From positions 19,212 to 83,211 of the forward strand of contig NZ_BBYG01000011.1 of NCBI RefSeq assembly GCF_001184025.1: 64,000 nucleotides of DNA, written 5' to 3'. Positions 32,414-40,692 of the stretch are shown piece after piece. The DNA comes from Streptomyces maremycinicus. Lineage in GTDB: Bacteria > Actinomycetota > Actinomycetes > Streptomycetales > Streptomycetaceae. The position numbers were made by a program, and so were the translations under genes. The notes below the pieces were generated by a model. The model saw nothing but the letters and a program-made list of their open reading frames with translations, had not been told where the DNA came from and searched no databases. Position 1 is the stretch's first letter. Each line of letters begins with the position of its first letter.

Positions 32414-33169
32414 TTGCCTTTTTCCCTGCACCAGGGCGACGCCCTCAATGTTCTCGCCGGCCTTCCGGGCGGCTGCGTCGACTCCGTCATTACCGATCCG
32501 CCGTACAACTCGGGCGGTAGGACCGCGAAGGAGCGCACCACCCGCTCCGCGAAGCAGAAGTACACCTCCGCCGACGCCCAGCACACCCTGCCGGACTTCA
32601 CCGGCGAGAACATGGACCAGCGCAGCTACGGGTTCTGGCTGACGCAGATCATGACCGAAGCCCACCGCCTCACCAAGACCGGCGGGACCGCGCTGCTGTT
32701 CACCGACTGGCGTCAACTCCCGATCACGACGGATGCGATCCAGGCTGCCGGGTGGCTGTGGCGCGGGGTACTGGCCTGGCACAAGCCGCAGACACGGCCC
32801 CAGAAGGGCCGGTTCACCCAGAACTGTGAATTCATCGTCTGGGCCAGCAAGGGGGCGATCGACGGCTCCCGGAACCCCGTCTATCTGCCCGGCATGTACT
32901 CGGCCTCGCAGCCCTCGGGGGCGAAGCGTCAGCACATCACGCAGAAGCCCGTCGAGGTGATGCGCGAGCTGGTCAAGATCAGTCCTGAGGGCGGCACTGT
33001 GCTCGACTTCTGTGCCGGCTCCGGCTCCACGGGGGTGGCCGCTCTGCTGGAAGGCAGGGACTTCATCGGCGTGGAGAAGACCGAGCACTACGCGGCGATC
33101 GCGGCTGACCGGCTCACCGAGACGATCCGCGAAACCCTCACGCAAGACGACGTGGTTCTCACCGACTGA
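32414..33169 (+). CDS. Orphan site-specific DNA methyltransferase
   Basis: A 251-residue amino-methyltransferase. The catalytic motif DPPYNSGG lies at about residue 28 and the AdoMet motif DFCAGSGSTGVAALLEG at about 197-213, so the order is the beta class (N6-adenine or N4-cytosine). KRQHITQKPVEVM precedes the AdoMet motif, as usual. The start is TTG 32414 with AGGGG upstream. No restriction gene lies nearby, so it is probably an orphan enzyme protecting the element or altering its regulation. It is the first gene of the rightward half; an IS701 element follows. Confidence 0.9.
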   Translation: MPFSLHQGDALNVLAGLPGGCVDSVITDPPYNSGGRTAKERTTRSAKQKYTSADAQHTLPDFTGENMDQRSYGFWLTQIMTEAHRLTKTGGTALLFTDWRQLPITTDAIQAAGWLWRGVLAWHKPQTRPQKGRFTQNCEFIVWASKGAIDGSRNPVYLPGMYSASQPSGAKRQHITQKPVEVMRELVKISPEGGTVLDFCAGSGSTGVAALLEGRDFIGVEKTEHYAAIAADRLTETIRETLTQDDVVLTD

Positions 33170-33219
33170 GCCGCGAGCGCGCTTCCCGTCAAGGCGACCG
33201 GCGCCCTAGTAGGGCTTGG

Positions 33220-34586
33220 TCAGGTCCGTATCGGTGTGGGTATGTCGCGGTGGCAGGTGGGGCAGGCGCCGGCCCAGGCGGCGAGAAGTGTCTGGAGTTC
33301 TCGGACGACTTGGTAGAGGCTCAGACCTGCGCCGCGTCTTTTGGGTCTCGTGCCAGTCGTTGCAGGGTGCAGAAGGCGTGGGCGGCCGAGACGAGGGTGA
33401 CGTGGTGGTGCCAGCCGCTCCAGGTGCGGCCTTCGAAGTGGGCCAGGCCCAGGGCCTGTTTCATCTCGCGGTAGTCGTGTTCGATGCACCAGCGGAGCTT
33501 GACCAGCCGGACCAGGGTCGCCAGCGGCATGCCGGAGGGCAGGCTGGAGAGCCAGAACTGCACGGGTTCGGGTTCGGTGGCCGGCCATTCGGCCAGCAGC
33601 CAGCGTTCGGGCAGTTCAGGACCGTCGGTGGCCTGGCGGACGCCGCGTCCGGCCGGGCGGATGCGCAGAGCCACGAACCGCGAGTAGAAGCGTTTGAAGC
33701 CGCTGATTCCTCTGCCCGGGCGGGAGCCTTCTCGCCAGGACACCGGCCTCGCGGCCGTCCTTCCGGCCGCGATGACCAGGTCTTTCATGGTCTGTGCAGG
33801 CTCGGGATACTGCATCTGCGGTGGCCGGCCGGTTCCCGCGTAGGCGGGCTGGACGGGCCGGGCGTCGGCCGGGTGGGCGGTGTGGCGGGAGGAAATGCCC
33901 ACCGCGTAGGGCAGGTTGCGTTCTTCCAGGCCGTGGCGGAAGGCGGCGGCGTCCCCGTATCCGGCGTCCGCGACGACCAGCGGGACGTCGATGCCCCACG
34001 ACCGGGTCTCGTCGATCATGTCCAGGGCCAGCTGCCACTTCTCCACATGCCCCACCCGGTCGGGGATGCCGCAGCGGTCACGGCGGGCGACCTTGACCGC
34101 GTCCGCCTCCGGCGAGTCGGGATCCCACGAAGCCGGCAGGAACAGCCGCCAGTTCACCGCCGCCGAGGCATGATCCCGGGCCAGGTGCAGCGACACCCCC
34201 ACCTGGCATTTGGTGACCTTGCCCGCGGTGCCGGTGTACTGCCGCGACACACACGCCGAGGCGTCCCCGTCCTTCAAGAAGCCGGTGTCATCGACGATCA
34301 ATGCCTCCGCCCCGATCGCCTCGTGCATCCGCCAGGCCAGCCGGGCCCGCACATGCGCCGGATCCCACGGGCTGGAGGTGATGAAGTGCGCCAGCGCCTG
34401 ACGGTTGCCGTCCTCACCGAGGCGGGCCGCCATCGGCTCCACCGACTTGCGCCGCCCGTCCAGAAGCAATCCGCGCACATACGCCTGCCCCCACCGCCGC
34501 TGATCCGCACGGAAGAACCCGTCGAACAACTCCGCCGCGAACGCCTCCAGGTCCTCCCGGACCCCGGCCATCTCCTCAGGTGTCAC
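33220..34586 (-). CDS. IS701-family transposase, C-terminus in the -1 frame
   Basis: A DDE transposase with IVDDTGFLKDG, LVVADAGYGDAAAF and the Glu region KLRWCIEHDYREMKQALGL. The main frame runs from about GTG 34586 and stops at 33321 after LQRLARDPKDAAQV. The usual family C-terminus (GAGLSLYQVVRELQTLLAAW, CPTCHRD) follows in the -1 frame and ends at 33220. The shift point is C CCA AAA in the zero frame (33339-33345), a perfect X-XXY-YYZ slippery heptamer. Either a base has been lost from CCCC, or the full protein is made by -1 frameshifting. The catalytic residues are all in the main frame. Confidence 0.87.
33339..33345 (-). other. Slippery heptamer C CCA AAA in the transposase gene
   Basis: On the minus strand the zero-frame codons CCA AAA are preceded by C, which fits X-XXY-YYZ. 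A -1 slip gives P-K-R-R-G-A-G-L-S-L-Y, the normal family reading. Without the slip, TGA follows four codons after the AAA codon's neighbours, at 33321-33323. Confidence 0.6.
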
Positions 34587-34755
34587 ACCACCCCAACGAC
34601 ACCCGCACACCAACAGACACGCCACTCACGAGTGAAGCTGACCAAGCCCTACTAGTGGCAATCCGGCGAAGTGGACTTGTCACCCGTCAGCGGTCCGAGC
34701 ATTGCCGCTTCCGTCTTCCTTACATTCCGCGTCTCGTAGGAGGCCCAACTTCTTC

Positions 34756-35397
34756 ATGCCCGAACCCATAAAACCCCCTGACGATGGGGAGTTGGAGCCG
34801 GTACGCATTCCCGATCCACAGCTGGAAGGAATCGAGGCGAGCGTCCGACGGCTTATGGAGCAGTCGGCGCAACAGGCGCAGCAACTCGACCACCTCGCGT
34901 CCGCCCCGGAGCCGAGCGGATCGCCGTTCGCCGCGTTCGGCATGCCGGGGCTCGGCGGGCCGCTTGCCGCCGGTCCGCCGGAGCCCCGCCCGATCCTGGA
35001 ACTCGACGGGGAGGAACGCGAAGACGAACTCGACGCCTTGTCGGACTGGATCGACGACTTCTTCCTCCCGGTTTACGGGGCGGAGGTCACCACCGCAGCG
35101 CCCTGGTGCCTGCAGTGGCAGGAGCACGATGATGTCGTGGCCTGGCTCCACGCCCTGTGGCTCGCCTACCAGCAGCACAAGGACCCCGAAGCCGGATTGA
35201 GCGGCCTGTTCGTGTGGCACCGGGACTTCCTCACCCACGCCCTTGCGGCCGTCCGCGCACCGGGCGGGCCGCTGTCGGCCTGCATGACCTCTCCCGACCG
35301 GCCCGCGCACCGTCTTCTGCCTGGCCCGCCGCCGTCCGCGCGCACGGAGACGGCGGCCACGGCGGAAGCCGACGGGCCTGCAGAGCCGACGTCATGA
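34756..35397 (+). CDS. DUF4913 protein
   Basis: The start is ATG 34756 (MPEPIKPPDDGELEPVRIPD), with AGGAGG 12 nt upstream. The 213 residues include a helical segment (EGIEASVRRLMEQSAQQAQQ) and then the DUF4913 pattern: ELDALSDWIDDFFLPVYGAE, PWCLQWQEHDDVVAWLHALW, LFVWHRDFLTHALAAVRAPG, GPLSACMTSP. The function is unknown; it is common on Streptomyces mobile elements. It shares ATGA with the RelE-like gene downstream. Confidence 0.82.
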   Translation: MPEPIKPPDDGELEPVRIPDPQLEGIEASVRRLMEQSAQQAQQLDHLASAPEPSGSPFAAFGMPGLGGPLAAGPPEPRPILELDGEEREDELDALSDWIDDFFLPVYGAEVTTAAPWCLQWQEHDDVVAWLHALWLAYQQHKDPEAGLSGLFVWHRDFLTHALAAVRAPGGPLSACMTSPDRPAHRLLPGPPPSARTETAATAEADGPAEPTS

Positions 35398-35879
35398 CCG
35401 CGGGACAGGGACAGCCCGCCTTCGGACTGAGCTTCGACCCCCGCGCGCTGACCGATCTCCTCCAAGCCCCCAGCGATATCCGCGACCTCACCCTCGCCTA
35501 CCTGCAGGAAGTTGTGAACGCGCAGCGCTTCGGACTGCGCCTCGACGGTGACCTGGAGGGCTACCGCAAGCTGTTCGTGGACTCGCGCAAGGACTGGCGC
35601 GTCGTCTACGGCGTCCGCCCGGCGCCCGCGGAGTCCGCGCATCCGAAGGAGATCCACGTCGTCGCGGTCCGGCCGCGTGCGGGCAACGACGTCTACGACG
35701 AGGTCGGCCGCCGCCTGGGGATGACTCGCCGGCCGCTGAGCGCCCGCACCCACGCGGCCCGCTCCCGCTCCCCGCAGCTGACCACCCGCACCCCCGCGCC
35801 CCGGCCCGGTCCACCGCCCACCGCACTGCCGGGTCTGCCCCGTCCCGCACACAACCCCGCGCATCACCACACCCGCTGA
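35394..35879 (+). CDS. RelE/ParE-like protein
   Basis: A 161-residue protein starting at ATG 35394, overlapping the previous stop. The core (LTLAYLQEVVNAQRFGLRLD, EGYRKLFVDSRKDWRVVYGV, EIHVVAVRPRAGNDVYDEVG) follows the RelE/ParE toxin fold: helix, then RKL-x6-WRVVY strand, then a final strand. A long basic, Pro-rich tail follows, which is unusual. No typical antitoxin is adjacent; the partner might be the DUF4913 protein upstream or the winged-helix protein downstream. Calling it a toxin is inference. Confidence 0.62.
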   Translation: MTAGQGQPAFGLSFDPRALTDLLQAPSDIRDLTLAYLQEVVNAQRFGLRLDGDLEGYRKLFVDSRKDWRVVYGVRPAPAESAHPKEIHVVAVRPRAGNDVYDEVGRRLGMTRRPLSARTHAARSRSPQLTTRTPAPRPGPPPTALPGLPRPAHNPAHHHTR

Positions 35880-35897
35880 ACGCACGGAGCCTCGCCT

Positions 35898-36596
35898 ATG
35901 CCCCCTGAACCCGCGCCGACACCAGCCCGGCGTGCGGTCTCCCCGCTCGACCACCGCCTCGAAGCCGCCACTGGCCACGACATCGACACCCTGTGGGCCT
36001 ACCGAGACCGCGGCATCCTCGACGAGCCACACGCCCACCTGGTCGACCAGCACCGCGAGCTGGCCAAGACCCAGACCGGCGTCACCTTCTACCTCCGCCT
36101 CCTCAACCGCCTTTCCAGCGGCGAGTTCGACGTCGATGGCGCCCTGTTCACGCGCATCGACCGCACCGTGGACCAGCTGGAGGAGGCCGCCGAAGCGCGG
36201 GACGCCGCCGCCGGGAAGGTACTCGCCGTCCTGGAGCCCATCGAGGCCGCCGCAGCGGCCCCGGCGCCCAGCGCGCAGCAGCTTTCGACGGACGACCAGG
36301 CCGCGCTGCTCGCCATCGCCGGCGGCGCCAAGCTCTACGAACACCTGCTGACCGGCCGGATATCCGTCACCGCCGCCTCCGGCACCCGCATCCCACACGC
36401 CAAGCTGCAGCGACTGGAGGACGCCGGCCTGGTCGTACGGGATACCGGCCACCCCGTGCACGCCGGCCAGCCGGTCGCACTCACCGACGCCGGACGCGCC
36501 GCGCTGTTCGCCGCCCGGCGGACCCCAACGACACGGGCACCCACGCTCCCGGCTCGCCCCGGCACATCGCCGTCCACGCCGGTGCAGCGGCGCTGA
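35898..36596 (+). CDS. Protein with C-terminal winged-helix-like region
   Basis: A 232-residue protein from ATG 35898. The N-terminal half is helical (HLVDQHRELAKTQTGVTFYL, LFTRIDRTVDQLEEAAEARD). The C-terminal half (DDQAALLAIAGGAKLYEHLL, HAKLQRLEDAGLVVRDTGHP, VALTDAGRAALFAA) has the helix and wing pattern of MarR-like DNA-binding domains. Its location, 18 nt after the RelE-like gene, makes it a candidate regulator or antitoxin for that gene. Confidence 0.7.
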   Translation: MPPEPAPTPARRAVSPLDHRLEAATGHDIDTLWAYRDRGILDEPHAHLVDQHRELAKTQTGVTFYLRLLNRLSSGEFDVDGALFTRIDRTVDQLEEAAEARDAAAGKVLAVLEPIEAAAAAPAPSAQQLSTDDQAALLAIAGGAKLYEHLLTGRISVTAASGTRIPHAKLQRLEDAGLVVRDTGHPVHAGQPVALTDAGRAALFAARRTPTTRAPTLPARPGTSPSTPVQRR

Positions 36597-36616
36597 ACTC
36601 CACCGAAAGGCCCTTG

Positions 36617-37363
36617 TTGCCCCCTACCGAACCGGCGCCGGCCCGGAAGCCCATCCCTCAAGTCGACTTCGAGCTGGACGACTTCGATGCCGACGAGGAG
36701 ATGTACCTCGACTTCTACCGCCAGGTCGCCGTCCACGAGGACATGCTCGTCCCCCTCGCCGCACACCACACCCCCAGCGGCGCGCACAGCTACTACGTCC
36801 TCTTCGACCGCACCGCCACCTGGGGACACCCTGGTATGCCGCAGCTGCTTGCCGTGCATCTGCAACGGGACCGAGAGAAGCGGACGTTCACCTTCGAGCA
36901 GGCCGGCGTGCCGCTGCCCGCGATGGCGCAGTCCTGGCTCGTCCACCGTGGCTGCCCGCAGGACGCCATCGGCCTCGACCCCGAGCTGGGGCCACCGCCG
37001 GCGGACGAGGCGACTCGTGCGCTGGAGCGACGCCTTGCGGGCGACGGCGATCACTACGCCATGGGCTACTCCTACACCTGCGACGACCCGGACGACATGG
37101 TCACTGTCGTTGCACTGCGCGCCCTGGATGAACGAGCGCCCAGCCCGTTTCGCGTCGTGGTCGAGGAGGTCGACACCGACGCGTGGACGCACACCCTGCG
37201 CGAGGGCGGCTTCGACACGGTGGGCGAGGCCCTGCAGTGGTGCGACGACCGGCTTACCGGCGAGGCCGGCCCCCTGCCGCCGGTCCGCCCGGCAGCGGCA
37301 GTCAGCCGCCCGGCCGTCCTGCCGAAGGCCCCTGCTCCGCGCCCGCCTAGCCGCTCGCGCTAA
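36617..37363 (+). CDS. Hypothetical acidic protein
   Basis: About 248 residues from TTG 36617; GAAAGG lies 6 nt upstream and another TTG directly precedes it. Segments include FELDDFDADEEMYLDFYRQV, SGAHSYYVLFDRTATWGHPG, EQAGVPLPAMAQSWLVHRGC and RVVVEEVDTDAWTHTLREGG. It is strongly acidic in its N-terminal half. I do not recognise a family. It ends 25 nt before hairpin element copy B. Confidence 0.75.
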   Translation: MPPTEPAPARKPIPQVDFELDDFDADEEMYLDFYRQVAVHEDMLVPLAAHHTPSGAHSYYVLFDRTATWGHPGMPQLLAVHLQRDREKRTFTFEQAGVPLPAMAQSWLVHRGCPQDAIGLDPELGPPPADEATRALERRLAGDGDHYAMGYSYTCDDPDDMVTVVALRALDERAPSPFRVVVEEVDTDAWTHTLREGGFDTVGEALQWCDDRLTGEAGPLPPVRPAAAVSRPAVLPKAPAPRPPSRSR

Positions 37364-37388
37364 ACGCCGGAGCCCACGGGCGCGGCGC

Positions 37389-37435
37389 AACATAGCCGAC
37401 GATCGCCGGTTAGCCAAACCGGCGATTCTCAGGAC
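37389..37435 (+). repeat. Conserved hairpin element, copy B
   Basis: This is the plus-strand counterpart of 10439-10485. It begins AACATAGCCG and has the stem CGCCGGTT/AACCGGCG with loop AGCCA at 37404-37424, extended by a T-A pair where copy A has A-T, then TTCTC. It lies between the stop of an acidic protein gene and the start of the SH3-like gene, in the sense of transcription. Confidence 0.75.
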
Positions 37436-37511
37436 TCTTATACAGCCGCCGGGACAACTCCCGCGGCGCCATGCCACGCAATCCCTATGCCTTCACGGAG
37501 GTTTCTTCCGC

Positions 37512-37859
37512 ATGCGCTCCACTCGAATTGCCATATCCGCGGCGATGCTCGGCACGCTCGCCCTGCCGGTGCTCTGCGCCACCACCGTCAGTGCGGCACC
37601 CGCCGCGGTATCTGCGGCCTTCGCGAGCAGCTGTTCGTCCCTGCCGCCGCTGCCGTACAAGGTCCACGCGTCGGCTGTGACCATCCGGTCCAAGGCCACC
37701 ACGAAGTCCACCGCGCTCGGCGTGCTTTACAAGAGCCACAAGTTCACCGTGCACAAGAAGAGCGGCAACTGGCTCTACATCACGGACAGGTCGACCGGCG
37801 TCAAGGGCTGGGTCTCCGGCACCTACGTGTACCGCGACACCCGCATGTGCCTGGACTGA
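37512..37859 (+). CDS. Secreted SH3-like small protein
   Basis: A 115-residue protein from ATG 37512 with GGAGG upstream. The signal peptide (RIAISAAMLGTLALPVLCAT) is cleaved near VSAAPAA. The mature domain (SSCSSLPPLPYKVHASAVTI, RSKATTKSTALGVLYKSHKF, NWLYITDRSTGVKGWVSGTY) is a typical bacterial SH3 repeat, with a Cys near each end. It is related in pattern to the protein at 30322-30690. It is the first gene after hairpin element copy B and probably heads the following transcript. Confidence 0.83.
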   Translation: MRSTRIAISAAMLGTLALPVLCATTVSAAPAAVSAAFASSCSSLPPLPYKVHASAVTIRSKATTKSTALGVLYKSHKFTVHKKSGNWLYITDRSTGVKGWVSGTYVYRDTRMCLD

Positions 37860-37952
37860 CAGGCATTCAGCAGGAAAGCGACTGGGCCGCCGGGCACGGA
37901 CGCCCCTCACATTCCCCCAGGCATCGGCCCTTCCAGAACAGGAGTTTTCCTT

Positions 37953-38429
37953 TTGTCCGACGGTATATCCGATGACGCTGAGGATGTCGTGGGCGTGCTC
38001 ACCGAACGGATCGAAGCGCACTTCGCCATGGGCATGGACCAGCTGAAGGCCGCGGTCGTCGCCGCGCCGACCGCGAACCCTGAGGCCACCGACGTCGTCA
38101 AGTGGCACGGCCTTCTCGTCCAGGCGCAGTCCGTGCTCGACCGCGCGGAGGACGACCTCCTCGCCGCGCTGGAAACCCAGCCCAGCGAGGTCGACGACCC
38201 GACGCTGGGACTCGCCCACTGCGTGAACGCGGCCGTGACCACACGCGACGGCCGGGCCCTGGTCGTGCGGTGGCTCCTCGACCCGGACGCTCCGGGGAAG
38301 AAGGACCTCGCCGCCGAACGCCTTGCCCGTCTGCGCCCCCGAACCGGGCCGGCGGTACACACCAGCGCTCCCCACCGACCCGCGGGCACACCCGCGTCGG
38401 CGTGGCGGGCGGGAAGGCCCGTCCGATGA
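37953..38429 (+). CDS. Hypothetical helical protein
   Basis: A 158-residue protein from TTG 37953 (TTG TCC GAC) with AGGAG upstream. The helical body (DVVGVLTERIEAHFAMGMDQ, HGLLVQAQSVLDRAEDDLLA) precedes a basic tail. It shares ATGA with the next gene. The small helical proteins at 37953, 38426 and 38880 form a run that mirrors those in the minus-strand array. The function is unknown. Confidence 0.75.
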   Translation: MSDGISDDAEDVVGVLTERIEAHFAMGMDQLKAAVVAAPTANPEATDVVKWHGLLVQAQSVLDRAEDDLLAALETQPSEVDDPTLGLAHCVNAAVTTRDGRALVVRWLLDPDAPGKKDLAAERLARLRPRTGPAVHTSAPHRPAGTPASAWRAGRPVR

Positions 38430-38869
38430 GCCGGGACAAGGCAAGCACCATGGACGGCGACCTGCAGAAGGTCTTCGGGAACCCGGTTCCCGAACTGTGC
38501 GAGGCGGCTGTCGGCCACGATGCCTCGCCCGCCCTCGCCCGTGCCCTGGAACTGCGCTCCTTCCTGGCTCTGACCGAGGAACAGGTCGCGCGCGTCCGCG
38601 ACCGCGTGCACGCGGACATGGATCCGGACCGCGACATGGGCGAACTGTCAGCGGACAAGCTCCGCTTCGACGCGCAGTGGCTGGAGGCGGCGCTCGATGC
38701 CCGCGACGGCTACCGCGCAGCCCTCGGCGAGCTGCTGCGCACCATGCCTGCGCCCGACCAGCGGGCCCGCCCCGTCCGCACGGCACAACTCAAGATCACC
38801 GCACCCCTGCCCCCGTCCGCCGCCCCGACACCCCCGCGTGCCGGGGCGGCCCGGGCCCGCCGACCGTGA
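38426..38869 (+). CDS. Hypothetical helical protein
   Basis: A 147-residue protein from ATG 38426, coupled by a 4-nt overlap. Segments are VPELCEAAVGHDASPALARA, ALTEEQVARVRDRVHADMDP and RDGYRAALGELLRTMPAPDQ, with a basic Pro-rich tail. It is similar in layout to its downstream neighbour (EDLYGAPLADLEARA), so the two may be paralogues. The function is unknown. Confidence 0.75.
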   Translation: MSRDKASTMDGDLQKVFGNPVPELCEAAVGHDASPALARALELRSFLALTEEQVARVRDRVHADMDPDRDMGELSADKLRFDAQWLEAALDARDGYRAALGELLRTMPAPDQRARPVRTAQLKITAPLPPSAAPTPPRAGAARARRP

Positions 38870-38879
38870 AAGCTCCCGC

Positions 38880-39293
38880 TTGTCTCACCTCACGTCCACC
38901 GAGGTAGCCGGTCGGATCGAGGACCTGTACGGCGCGCCGCTCGCCGACCTTGAAGCCCGCGCCAAGGACCAGCCGCCCGGCATGCTCTCCGCCCTGCTCG
39001 GCATGCACGACGACCTCGCCCTCGCCGAGCGCAGTATCGATGTCCACCGCGACCACCTCGCCCAGCTCATCCACCCCGAGCGGCAGATCGGCCGGCACGA
39101 GGTCTCTCACCTTCTTGATGGCTCCCGCCGGCTCGCCGAGGCAGTCGCAGTCCGCGACGTCCAGGCCAAGTCGGTCGCCGCGGTTCTGCAGAGCCTGGCC
39201 CGCGTCCCGGCCCCGGCGCCGTCCCCGACGACTGCTTCGCCGCCCGTTCCGGCTCCACCTCTGCCGGCCCAGAGCACGGCTTACAGCCGCTGA
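38880..39293 (+). CDS. Hypothetical helical protein
   Basis: About 137 residues from TTG 38880 (TTG TCT CAC). It contains VAGRIEDLYGAPLADLEARA, ALLGMHDDLALAERSIDVHR, DHLAQLIHPERQIGRHEVSH and DVQAKSVAAVLQSLARVPAP. A Pro/Ala-rich tail follows. It lies 10 nt after the related gene and 41 nt before the regulator that begins the MFS/ATP-grasp cassette. The function is unknown. Confidence 0.72.
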   Translation: MSHLTSTEVAGRIEDLYGAPLADLEARAKDQPPGMLSALLGMHDDLALAERSIDVHRDHLAQLIHPERQIGRHEVSHLLDGSRRLAEAVAVRDVQAKSVAAVLQSLARVPAPAPSPTTASPPVPAPPLPAQSTAYSR

Positions 39294-39334
39294 TCCGCTG
39301 GCGATTCCCTTTACTTACTCAGGAGTTCCTCCCC

Positions 39335-40177
39335 TTGGCCATCACCGCTCTGCCCCCCGACACCGACGCCGACATCGCCCGGGTCAGTGAGGCCCTCGCC
39401 ATGATCACCCCGCGCTGGAATGTGAGGATCCTGCTGGCACTCTCCGGTCCGCCGCTGCGCTACAGCGAGCTGGCGGCCAAGGTGTCCTGGCTGCAGAACG
39501 GCCAGCTCCACCCCAAGCTCAAGGCGCTGTGCGACGCCGGGCTCGTCGAGCGCACCGAACACACCGCACGGCATGTGACCTACGGCCACACCGAGCGTGG
39601 TGCTGCCCTGCTGCCGGTCTTGCCGTTGATCGTCACCTGGGCCGAGGAGCATCTGGAGAAGGCGGACCGTCCGTTGCCCGCGATCGAGCAGATCGAGGAC
39701 AGCCTCACCCTGCTCACCCGGCGGCACGCCGCCGCCCTCCTGTGGGTGCTCAAGTCCCGCGAGGAGGTCAGCGGGCGGGCCCTGGCTCGGATCGTGATGC
39801 CCAGCAGCGACTGGACCAACGTGTACCCGCCGCTGCGGCAGCTGGTCGCCGACGGGCTGGTCGACACCGAGGGCCTCGGCCGGCCCTACCGGCTGTCCGC
39901 GGCGGGCGATGGCCTGGGCCCCGTTCTGGGCGCCCTGTCCGCATGGTGTGCCGGACAGCCCCTCAGCCAGGCGGCCCAGCACCCGGTCTGGGGGCACCCG
40001 CAGGCGAAGCCCGCGCCGAGGCCGTGGGTCAGCAGCCAGTCCCGGCTGGCCCCCGCGGCGCTCCCGCAGGCCCGGACGGGTGAGTTCTCTCCGGCGTGGC
40101 ACAACCGCGATCTCTTCTCCCACGCCTCGCCCGCCCGCCCGAAGGCGGCCATCCAGGCGGGAGGTCCGCGCCGATGA
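39335..40177 (+). CDS. Transcription regulator with two HxlR-type domains
   Basis: A 280-residue protein from TTG 39335, with AGGAG upstream. The first winged helix (SEALAMITPRWNVRILLALS, LRYSELAAKVSWLQNGQLHP, KLKALCDAGLVERTEH) is a clear HxlR match. The second (RRHAAALLWVLKSREEVSGR, WTNVYPPLRQLVADGLVDTE) has the same order. Two such domains in one chain could act as a built-in dimer. It opens the cassette 39335-45380 and shares ATGA with the next regulator. Confidence 0.83.
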   Translation: MAITALPPDTDADIARVSEALAMITPRWNVRILLALSGPPLRYSELAAKVSWLQNGQLHPKLKALCDAGLVERTEHTARHVTYGHTERGAALLPVLPLIVTWAEEHLEKADRPLPAIEQIEDSLTLLTRRHAAALLWVLKSREEVSGRALARIVMPSSDWTNVYPPLRQLVADGLVDTEGLGRPYRLSAAGDGLGPVLGALSAWCAGQPLSQAAQHPVWGHPQAKPAPRPWVSSQSRLAPAALPQARTGEFSPAWHNRDLFSHASPARPKAAIQAGGPRR

Positions 40178-40692
40178 CCACCCTCTTCACCCCTGCCGAA
40201 GTACGCCACGCTGTCGAGCTGCTGGCGTCGCGCTCCTTGATCCGACTGGTCACCGAGATCGACGACAACGGGGCGATACCACCGCGGCGGCTGGCCGCTA
40301 CCCTTCCCGACCTCTCCTCGCACCAACTACGCCGCGCTACTGAAACGGCTCACGCCCACGGTCTCGTCCGCGTTGCGCCCGGCGCCGGTCTGGAACTCAC
40401 CGAGCAGGGTTCGGAGTTGGCCGACCTGTACGACGCGGCTGCGCGCTGGGCTCGACGCCACGCCTTGCCGGCACCGGTTTGCGAGTTCAGCAGTCGCGTC
40501 CGCCACGTCCTCGACCGCCTGGCGCGCTCGCTCGCGACCGAGCGCGCCGACGGCCTCCCGCGGCCGTTCGCCGAGCGACTGCCCAGCGACGAGGCCGAAG
40601 GGGACCTTGTTCGCCCCCGAACCCTCCTGATCCAGTGGCTGGCCCGCGATCCCCAGATCACCCGGGTGTCCGAGCCCGAGCCGGCCGCGTGA
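40174..40692 (+). CDS. Winged-helix regulator
   Basis: A 172-residue protein (MTTLFTPAEVRHAVELLASR, RLVTEIDDNGAIPPRRLAAT, LSSHQLRRATETAHAHGLVR, LTEQGSELADLYDAAARWAR) that reads as a winged-helix DNA-binding domain plus helical C-terminus. It is coupled to the HxlR-type gene before it (ATGA) and to the MFS gene after it (GTGA), so three genes form one coupled block. It probably acts with the tandem HxlR protein. Confidence 0.75.
   Translation: MTTLFTPAEVRHAVELLASRSLIRLVTEIDDNGAIPPRRLAATLPDLSSHQLRRATETAHAHGLVRVAPGAGLELTEQGSELADLYDAAARWARRHALPAPVCEFSSRVRHVLDRLARSLATERADGLPRPFAERLPSDEAEGDLVRPRTLLIQWLARDPQITRVSEPEPAA

Larger units (their letters stand above)
33210..34651 (-). mobile_element. IS701-family insertion sequence
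   Basis: The ends are TAGGGCTTGGTCA on the left and its complement TGACCAAGCCCTA on the right, flanked by a CTAG duplication (33206-33209 and 34652-34655). The length is 1442 bp. It carries one transposase gene on the minus strand. It sits between the methyltransferase and the DUF4913 gene and may have split that transcription unit. Confidence 0.93.
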
